From positions 1 to 60,848 of the forward strand of contig JAIEQC010000018.1 of NCBI GenBank assembly GCA_019748055.1: DNA of 60,848 bases, in the 5' to 3' direction. The notes beneath the pieces were generated by a model. It worked only from the letters and a program-made list of their open reading frames with translations, ran no database searches and was not told where the DNA came from. Position 1 is the stretch's first letter. Every line of letters starts with the position of its first letter. Both the position numbers and the translations under genes were made by a program. This document shows, one piece after another, positions 52,784 to 60,848 of this stretch. The stretch is from Caulobacteraceae bacterium. Its GTDB lineage: Bacteria; Pseudomonadota; Alphaproteobacteria; Caulobacterales; Caulobacteraceae.

Positions 52784-53638
52784 ATGCGCCGCACGCACAC
52801 GATCAAGGCAGGAGGCTGCGCCGTCGTCGCGGGCCTGTGCCTGATCGCCGGCGCCGCATCGGCCCAGACGGCGATCCGCCAGACTTGGGGTGACGGGACC
52901 GAGACCACCTCGCGACTGAACCGGATGCCCGCCGCCGCCTTGGCCTCAAGCACGGCGTTCGCGGATGCCGGCCCCTCGTCCACGAGGGTGGTGGCACAGG
53001 CGGATTCGCCTTGGGTCGCCGTCGAGCGCGACGTCTGGGTCGAGAACGAGGGCGCCACCGACCGCTTCCGCCTGACGCGGTCCGGCCGGATGCAGCGCAT
53101 CGACGGCGCGCCCGTGCCGCCCGGTCCGATGGACGCGGCCATTCTGGAAGCCGAAACCTTTGACCTGACCTACACGCGCGGCTGGCCAACGGCGATCGCC
53201 CGGACCGAGTCCGGGCTTGAGGTGTCGCTGACGCCCCATGCCGGCATCGGCTTGGGCTCCCGCGGCGGCTCGGCCGAGGCGGGCGCCACGCTGAAGATCG
53301 GCAACGACCTGGAGCGGATGGTGCCTGACGGCCTTGAGGCCTTCGGCGATCGCCCGCGCTGGTACGTCTATGCCGCCGGATCGGGCCGAGCCGTCGGCTA
53401 CAACTTCGCCCGCACGCGCGACGGCGACTTCGCCCGCTCGGGCGTCAGCCACGACTCCGGCGCCTTCATCGGCGACGCCTCTCTGGGCGTGGCGATGCGA
53501 CAGGGGCCGATCCACGGCTCGGTCGGCCTGGTCTATCGCGAGGTCGAGGTCGAAGGCCTCCGCGTCGGCCAAGGCATCGACGACGACGTCGACGAGGGCA
53601 TGCTGGCTTTCCAGTTGTCGATCAAGCCGGAGTGGTGA
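52784..53638 (+). CDS. outer-membrane protein, LpxR-like (DUF2219)
   Basis: 284-residue exported protein with signal peptide ending ASAQ (GGCAVVAGLCLIAGAASAQ). The C-terminal half reads as alternating beta strands: IGLGSRGGSAEAGATLKIGND, RWYVYAAGSGRAVGYNF, ASLGVAMRQGPIHGSVGLVYREVEVEGL, ending AFQLSIKPEW, an outer-membrane barrel with an aromatic end. The pattern resembles LpxR, the lipid A 3'-O-deacylase, but I cannot locate its catalytic Asn/Asp/Thr/His set with confidence. An EcfG-type promoter match upstream suggests stress control of the outer membrane. Start ATG 52784, where the signal peptide begins. Confidence 0.65.
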   Translation: MRRTHTIKAGGCAVVAGLCLIAGAASAQTAIRQTWGDGTETTSRLNRMPAAALASSTAFADAGPSSTRVVAQADSPWVAVERDVWVENEGATDRFRLTRSGRMQRIDGAPVPPGPMDAAILEAETFDLTYTRGWPTAIARTESGLEVSLTPHAGIGLGSRGGSAEAGATLKIGNDLERMVPDGLEAFGDRPRWYVYAAGSGRAVGYNFARTRDGDFARSGVSHDSGAFIGDASLGVAMRQGPIHGSVGLVYREVEVEGLRVGQGIDDDVDEGMLAFQLSIKPEW

Positions 53639-53645
53639 CGGCAGC

Positions 53646-55388
53646 TCAATAGGCCACCACGCCCTCGCGCCGGTCGTCTGCGCCGCCGTCCCAGCCCCAG
53701 CGACCGTCCTCCCCGCGTCGCCAGATCGCGCCGTGGAGGCCAGAGTTCTCGCTGGTGTTCGGCCGGATCACGATCCCCCGCTCGCCGAGCGCCGCGCGCA
53801 TGTCCGGCGAGAACCGTTCAGCGTCGGCGCCGAAGCCGGCGCCGCGCGCCACCAGATTTGGCAGGTCGAAGGCGTCCTGCATCGGCAGGCCCCAATCCAG
53901 CACCGCCACCAGCGCCTTGGTGTTATAGGCGAGGATCGAGGTGCCGCCGGGCGACCCCAGGGCCGCGACGAACCGGCCCTCCATATCCAGCACGATGACC
54001 GGCGACATGGAACTTCGCGGGCGCTTTCCGGGCGCGACTGCGTTGGCGGCCGGCTGACCGTCGGCGCGCAACGGCTCGAACGAGAAATCGGTCAGCTGAT
54101 TGTTGAGGAAGAAGCCCGCCGCCATACGGCCCGAGCCGAAGACGCTCTCGACCGTGGTCGTCATGCTGACCACGTCGCCCTGGGCGTCCACGACGACGAA
54201 GTGGCTGGTGCCCGACGGCTCCTGCGTCGCGTCGAAGCCGCGGATGACGCCGCCGGGAGGCCGACCCGCCTCGGCCGCCCCGGTCAGGGTCAGGGCCAGT
54301 TCGGCGCGTTCGGCCACGTAGCCCTCGTCCAGCATTCCCTGCACCGGCACGCCGACGAAGGCGGGGTCGCCGACGTAACGGTCGCGGTCGGCGTACATGA
54401 CGCGCTGCAGCTGGGCGAAGGTCACCCAGGCGTCGACGCTGTCGGGCCCCTCAAGGATAGTCGGGACCGTCTCGGCCATGCCGAGGAACTGCAGCACCGC
54501 AACGCCCGACGACGGCGGCGGCGGCACGCAGACCAGATACAGGCGATAGGGCCGGCACAGCGCCCCGCGTTCCTTAGGCTCATAGGTCCGCAGGTCTTCC
54601 GAGTTCAGCGACCCGGGACGCGGCTGGGCCCCGACGGCCGTCAGGATCTCGGCGGCGATGCGCCCGTGGTAGAGCGCGTCGGGGCCGCCGGCCGCTAGGT
54701 CGGCCACCGTCTGCGCATAGGCCGGGTTCTTCAGCAGGTCGCCGGCGACCACGCGACTTCCGTCGGGCTTGGTGAAATAGGCCTCCGCCCACTCCGTGCC
54801 GCCCTGCCCCGTCCGCGACGCGGCGAACCCGGCCAGACGCGGCGAGACCACGAAGCCGTCCCGCGCCAGCCGCTCGGCGTCGCCGAACAGGGCGCTCCAG
54901 GCCAGTCGTCCGTGCTTCTGGTGCGCCAGGCCCAGCATGGCGACCGCTCCGGGCACGCCGGTCGACCGGCCCGACAGCACGGCGTCGCGGAATCCCAGAG
55001 GGCGGCCGTTCTCGTAGAAAAGTTCCGGCGTCGCCGCCGCCGGCGCCGTCTCGCGCCCGTCGAAACTGGTGATGTCCCCGGTCTCGGCGTCGTAGTGCAT
55101 CATGAAGGCGCCGCCGCCCAGGCCCGAAGACTGCGGCTCCACCAGCCCCAGCACCGCCTGCACGGCGACGGCCGCGTCGACGGCCGAGCCGCCCTCGCGA
55201 AGCACCTTCATGCCGGCCTCGACCGCCAGCGGACTGGCGGCCGACACGAACGGTCCGCGCGCCGGCGGGGGAGACGGAAGAACCTGCGTCGCGGGCGGTG
55301 CGGTCGGCACGGCTCCACAGGCGGACGCCGCCATCAGAGCGGCCGAGGCCAGGGTGATCAGGGCACGACGGGCGAAGCGCGAGGTCAT
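53646..55388 (-). CDS. ggt: gamma-glutamyltransferase
   Basis: 580-residue periplasmic or envelope enzyme that cleaves glutathione and transfers its gamma-glutamyl group. The protein starts with an export signal, and LMAASAC is a lipobox, so it may be anchored as a lipoprotein. The proenzyme is processed autocatalytically at the Thr in PSGTSHFVVVDAQGD (about residue 400), giving large and small subunits. RPRSSMSPVIV and GSPGGTSI form the substrate site. The start ATG is placed before TSRFARRALI; a longer frame has no signal. Converges with the LpxR-like gene, 7 bp away. Confidence 0.95.
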   Translation of the reverse strand: MTSRFARRALITLASAALMAASACGAVPTAPPATQVLPSPPPARGPFVSAASPLAVEAGMKVLREGGSAVDAAVAVQAVLGLVEPQSSGLGGGAFMMHYDAETGDITSFDGRETAPAAATPELFYENGRPLGFRDAVLSGRSTGVPGAVAMLGLAHQKHGRLAWSALFGDAERLARDGFVVSPRLAGFAASRTGQGGTEWAEAYFTKPDGSRVVAGDLLKNPAYAQTVADLAAGGPDALYHGRIAAEILTAVGAQPRPGSLNSEDLRTYEPKERGALCRPYRLYLVCVPPPPSSGVAVLQFLGMAETVPTILEGPDSVDAWVTFAQLQRVMYADRDRYVGDPAFVGVPVQGMLDEGYVAERAELALTLTGAAEAGRPPGGVIRGFDATQEPSGTSHFVVVDAQGDVVSMTTTVESVFGSGRMAAGFFLNNQLTDFSFEPLRADGQPAANAVAPGKRPRSSMSPVIVLDMEGRFVAALGSPGGTSILAYNTKALVAVLDWGLPMQDAFDLPNLVARGAGFGADAERFSPDMRAALGERGIVIRPNTSENSGLHGAIWRRGEDGRWGWDGGADDRREGVVAY

Positions 55389-55471
55389 GGCTTCTGACCT
55401 AGGCGACGCCGCCGCTTGCGCCAACCCCGTGCGCCATGCCTCATGCGGCGTCCATCCAGGGGAGAACCGAC

Positions 55472-56008
55472 ATGATCCGCCCGCTCGCCGCAGCTCTGAT
55501 CCTCGCCTTCGCGGCCGCGCCCGCCCTCGCGCAGGAAGCCCCGCCCGCCGCGACTGCGCCCGCCCATGTGCCGAACCCCGCCGACGTCGAGACGCTCGAC
55601 GGCATCATGGCCGCTCTCTACGACGTCATCTCCGGGCCGGCCGGTCCGCGCGACTGGGATCGGTTCCGGGGCCTGTTCCTGCCCGGCGCGATCATGGGAG
55701 GGTCGGGCCCGGCGCGCGACGGCGTCGCCCGGCTGCGCGTCGGCGGGGTCGAGGACTACGTCCGCAACTCCGGCGCCTACTTCATGCAGACGCCTTTCTT
55801 TGAGCGCGAGATCGGCCGAAAGGTTCAGACGTGGGGGCCGCTCACCCAGGTGCTGACCGCCTATGAGACCGCGGAAACCGCAGGAGGACCGGCGACCCAG
55901 CGCGGCGTCAACTCGGTGACCCTGTTCAACGACGGCAAGCGCTGGTGGATCACCTCCATCACCTGGGCCGGAGAGGCGCCCGACCGCCCCATGCCCACCG
56001 ACTGGTGA
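55472..56008 (+). CDS. secreted NTF2/SnoaL-like protein
   Basis: 178-residue exported protein: signal peptide MIRPLAAALILAFAAAPALAQ, then a domain with LDGIMAALYDVISGPAGPRDWDRFRGLFLPGAIM, VEDYVRNSGAYFMQTPFFEREIGRKVQTWGPLTQVLTAYE and RGVNSVTLFNDGKRWWITSITWA. This is the usual order of the NTF2-like (SnoaL/DUF4440) fold, with the W-rich last strand. No catalytic residue stands out; such proteins bind small ligands. ATG 55472 is used because the signal peptide begins there; GGGGAGAA lies upstream. Divergent from ggt by 83 bp. Confidence 0.85.
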   Translation: MIRPLAAALILAFAAAPALAQEAPPAATAPAHVPNPADVETLDGIMAALYDVISGPAGPRDWDRFRGLFLPGAIMGGSGPARDGVARLRVGGVEDYVRNSGAYFMQTPFFEREIGRKVQTWGPLTQVLTAYETAETAGGPATQRGVNSVTLFNDGKRWWITSITWAGEAPDRPMPTDW

Positions 56009-56090
56009 GCGGGCGGAAAACCGTTCGGGCACGGCTTGCCTTGCCGCGCCCGAACCGTTAGATGACCGCCCTCGCCGTCAAGGCCTGTGC

Positions 56091-56167
56091 GCACCCGTAG
56101 CTCAGCTGGATAGAGCACCAGACTACGAATCTGGGGGTCAGGAGTTCGAATCTCTTCGGGTGCGCCA
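56091..56167 (+). tRNA. tRNA-Arg (anticodon ACG)
   Basis: A 77-nt cloverleaf with encoded CCA. Acceptor stem GCACCCG/CGGGTGC, anticodon arm CCAGA-CTACGAA-TCTGG giving ACG (read as ICG after A34 editing), and T-arm with TTCGAAT. The adenosine at position 34 implies tRNA adenosine deaminase activity for CGN codons. Confidence 0.97.
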
Positions 56168-56205
56168 TGCCTGACCGCGTTTCGCGGCAAGGCGAAGCTT
56201 CGGCT

Positions 56206-58794
<2,589 letters not shown>

Positions 58795-58947
58795 GGTGCA
58801 TCCCTTCGAGAAGCGGACTTCCGCCGACGCGCCCTCATGCAAGCGACGCGCCGTGCGGCTTGGCCTGAGTTGGGTGTGGCCGATGCGTCACACAAGGGCG
58901 TTGGCGCGGGATTTCGCGCGGCCTAGGCTCCACCGAAGGAGGCGTTC

Positions 58948-59586
58948 GTGATCCCCCATTCCGCGTGGCCTGTCGATCCGGGCGTGATCCTGCCCTTTCT
59001 GGTCGCCGTGCTGCTGATTGAACTGACGCCTGGGCCCAACATGGGCTGGCTGGCGCTGATCGCGGCCGGGCGCGGCCGAGGGGCGGGACTGGCGGCGGTG
59101 GCGGGGGTGACGGTGGGCCTGGCGGTCTGGATGCTGGCGGCGACGGCCGGCCTGACGCAGGCGCTTTTGCGGGCGCCGGCGCTTTATCAGGGCCTGCGCT
59201 GGGCGGGGGTGGCCTTCCTGCTGTGGCTGGCGTGGGAGGCTTGGCGCGTGCCGCCCGACCGGACCGCGCCGGTGGACGCCGCGACGCGGCGCGGCCTGTT
59301 CCTTCGCGGCCTGACCGGAAATCTGCTGAACCCGAAGGCGGCCGTGTTCTATGTCGCGCTGCTGCCAGGCTTCATCCGGCCCGACCACGGCGCGGCCTGG
59401 GGTCAGGCGCTGTGGCTGGGCGGCGGGCACATCCTGATCGCCGTCGTCGTGCACGCCGCCATCGTGCTGGGCGCGGACCGAGCGGGACATGCGGCGATGG
59501 CGCGGACGCAGGGGCCCGTCTTGCGCGCCCTGATGGCCGGCGGCATCGCGGCCGTGGCGCTGTGGACCGCGTGGCAGACGCGGTGA
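58948..59586 (+). CDS. LysE-family amino-acid exporter (RhtB-like)
   Basis: 212-residue inner-membrane exporter of the LysE/RhtB superfamily with five or six helices. The typical start ELTPGPNMGWLALIAAGRGRGAGLAAVAGVTVGL (about 24-57), the RRGLFLRGLTGNLLNPKAAVFYVALLPGFI segment (about 110-140) with NPK, and the closing helix are present. Members export amino acids or homoserine lactones; the substrate is not clear. GTG start at 58948 with a perfect AAGGAGG site, divergent from clpB. Confidence 0.9.
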   Translation: MIPHSAWPVDPGVILPFLVAVLLIELTPGPNMGWLALIAAGRGRGAGLAAVAGVTVGLAVWMLAATAGLTQALLRAPALYQGLRWAGVAFLLWLAWEAWRVPPDRTAPVDAATRRGLFLRGLTGNLLNPKAAVFYVALLPGFIRPDHGAAWGQALWLGGGHILIAVVVHAAIVLGADRAGHAAMARTQGPVLRALMAGGIAAVALWTAWQTR

Positions 59587-59593
59587 GCGGACG

Positions 59594-60154
59594 TCAGGGC
59601 CGCTGCAGCACGCCCGGCCTGACCTTCGCCGTCGGACGCTCCTCGACCGCCAGGAAGGCCGCGCACAGGCCGGCCCACAAGGCGTAGGACACGCCGACCA
59701 CCGCCGCCAGCGGCAGGCCGCCGACGCCGAACAGCAGAAGCGCCGTCTCGGTGAAGCCCAGCGCCTGACCGGGGTCGGCGGACGTCACCCAGCCCAGCAC
59801 CGAGATGACCAGCGCTAGAAGCGCCTGAAGCCCCACGGCCAACAGGCCGCCGTAGAACATGAAGCGCCAGACGACGCCCAGCCGCGTGCCCGGACGTCCA
59901 GTGCGCGCATGCTCGCGCCGCAGTTGCCAGAGGATGGCCGGCACGGCGATCGCGCCCACGGCCAGCACCAGCAGACGCCAGTCGGTGTCGACGCCCCTGA
60001 ACCACGTCGTCGGCTTCCAGACCAGAAGCGTCAGCCACAGCGGCGGCCACAGAACGCCTGCGACCGTGGCCAGCGCCAGCGGCGCGGTCGAGCGCCGGAA
60101 CGCCACAGGGCGGCGGCCGGGCAGGGTCGAGGCGTCCTCGAAGTCGACCTTCAT
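59594..60154 (-). CDS. membrane protein of unknown function
   Basis: 186-residue inner-membrane protein with four hydrophobic segments: about 25-43 (LALATVAGVLWPPLWLTLLVW), 60-78 (RLLVLAVGAIAVPAILW), 100-125 (FMFYGGLLAVGLQALLALVISVLG) and 140-165 (LLFGVGGLPLAAVVGVSYALWAGL). Both termini are probably cytoplasmic. No family is recognised. Start ATG 60154 overlaps the stop of the 3-hydroxyacyl-CoA dehydrogenase gene (ATGA), so it is translated after that gene; a functional link is not obvious. Confidence 0.75.
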   Translation of the reverse strand: MKVDFEDASTLPGRRPVAFRRSTAPLALATVAGVLWPPLWLTLLVWKPTTWFRGVDTDWRLLVLAVGAIAVPAILWQLRREHARTGRPGTRLGVVWRFMFYGGLLAVGLQALLALVISVLGWVTSADPGQALGFTETALLLFGVGGLPLAAVVGVSYALWAGLCAAFLAVEERPTAKVRPGVLQRP

Positions 60155-60848
60155 CGCGTCGGCGCCGGTTCGGGGCCGGAGTAGTCGTAGAAGCCGCGCC
60201 CGGCCTTGCGGCCCAGCCATCCGGCCTCGACGTACTTCACCAGCAGCGGGCACGGCCGGTACTTGCTGTCGGCCAGGCCGTCATAGAGCACGTTCATGAT
60301 GGCGAGGACGACGTCCAGCCCCATGAAGTCCGCCAACTCCAGCGGGCCCATCGGATGGTTGGCCCCCAGCTTCAGCGCCGTGTCGATCGAGACCACGTCG
60401 CCTACGCCCTCGTACAGGGTGAAGACCGCCTCATTGATCATCGGCGCCAGGATGCGGTTGACGATGAAGGCGGGGAAGTCCTCGGCGTTCGTCGTGGTCT
60501 TGCCCAGGCTCTCGGCGAAGGCGACCGCGGCGTCGTAGGTGGCGGCCGAAGTGGCGATGCCGCGCACGATCTCGACCAGCTTCATCGTCGGCGCCGGCTT
60601 CATGAAATGCAGGCCGATGAAGCGGTCCGGGCGGTCCGTCGCCGAGGCCAGACGGGTGATCGAGATCGACGAGGTGTTGGACGCCAGCAGGGCCCCGGCC
60701 GAGAGGTGCGGCGTCAGTTCGGTGAAGACGGCCTTCTTGACCGCCTCGTCCTCGACCGCCGCCTCGATCACCAGATCCGCCCGCCCCACGTCGGCCAGAC
60801 CCGACGCCGCGGTCACGCGCGCGGCGGCGGCGGCGCCCGCGTCGGCGC
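60151..60848 (-). CDS. 3-hydroxybutyryl-CoA dehydrogenase (5' end outside window)
   Basis: The last 231 residues or so of an NAD-dependent 3-hydroxyacyl-CoA dehydrogenase; the first 50-60 residues, with the GxGxxG motif, lie beyond the right edge. Visible are LVIEAAVEDEAVKKAVF, SNTSSISITRLA, the catalytic HFMKPAPTMKLVEIV (His), FPAFIVNRILAPMINEA and HPMGPLELADFMGLD. About 280-295 residues in total would be normal. The enzyme oxidises (S)-3-hydroxybutyryl-CoA, linking to fatty-acid or PHB breakdown. Truncated by the window, not degraded. Confidence 0.93.
   Translation of the reverse strand, partial: ADAGAAAAARVTAASGLADVGRADLVIEAAVEDEAVKKAVFTELTPHLSAGALLASNTSSISITRLASATDRPDRFIGLHFMKPAPTMKLVEIVRGIATSAATYDAAVAFAESLGKTTTNAEDFPAFIVNRILAPMINEAVFTLYEGVGDVVSIDTALKLGANHPMGPLELADFMGLDVVLAIMNVLYDGLADSKYRPCPLLVKYVEAGWLGRKAGRGFYDYSGPEPAPTR

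Noticed and set aside
58795..58947. Heat-shock promoter before clpB
   Set aside because: CTTGTG and CCCAACT occur but with a 16-bp gap and mismatches in both elements; too weak to call.

Overview
The window is dense, very GC-rich chromosomal DNA from an alphaproteobacterium. Gene content and wording of the proteins point to Caulobacteraceae, most likely Brevundimonas or a close relative (inference; no 16S in the window). The markers are a complete PhyR-NepR-EcfG-PhyK general stress locus, a SapC protein, a DUF4908-like secreted protein, an entericidin-like lipoprotein, and a Zur/TonB-receptor pair. I see no CRISPR array, insertion sequence, prophage or replication origin; this is housekeeping chromosome with small accessory cassettes.

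Layout. 0-16.4 kb: yqgE, a Prx5-type peroxiredoxin, a hybrid histidine kinase broken by a one-base frameshift, a sixA-like/DUF952/pyrD operon, gloB, phaB, an alcohol dehydrogenase, nadD, obgE, alanine dehydrogenase with its divergent Lrp-type regulator, and succinate-semialdehyde dehydrogenase with an MHS transporter. 16.4-20.4 kb: the general stress response (GSR) locus, with divergent EcfG-type promoters and a strong candidate sRNA downstream of phyR. 20.4-28.3 kb: oxidoreductase, SapC, zinc uptake (TonB receptor, Zur box, zur), a lipase-like hydrolase and two paralogous methyltransferase-like proteins. 28.3-35 kb: a small heat-shock protein with a heat-type promoter and ROSE-like leader, two tandem pentapeptide-repeat proteins, a truncated RibD-like deaminase, gpmA and a phosphohexomutase. 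35-41.6 kb: sugar-nucleotide supply (glmM, glmS, galU) and a molybdoenzyme with its cytochrome b. 42.4-52.6 kb: nrdB and nrdA, separated by a second hybrid kinase, a nucleotidyltransferase/phosphoesterase pair, and a GDT1-type Mn exporter preceded by a yybP-ykoY (Mn2+) riboswitch. 52.6-60.8 kb: an LpxR-like outer-membrane protein, gamma-glutamyltransferase, tRNA-Arg, clpB, a LysE exporter and the 3' part of a 3-hydroxyacyl-CoA dehydrogenase.

How the parts work together. PhyK phosphorylates PhyR, PhyR-P captures NepR, and EcfG is released. Matches to the EcfG promoter (GGAAC-N16/17-CGTT) lie before nepR, phyR, the entericidin gene, the nucleotidyltransferase/phosphoesterase operon, the PAP2 phosphatase and the LpxR-like gene. 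A one-mismatch version lies before the candidate sRNA. The window therefore appears to hold several targets of its own GSR, many of them envelope-related.

Most unusual signals: (1) an exactly 40-nt structured repeat in four copies, whose stems change by compensatory substitutions, two copies forming an inverted doublet between the Mn riboswitch and its gene; (2) the candidate GSR sRNA with a C-rich loop; (3) the stress-promoter-linked nucleotidyltransferase/phosphoesterase pair.
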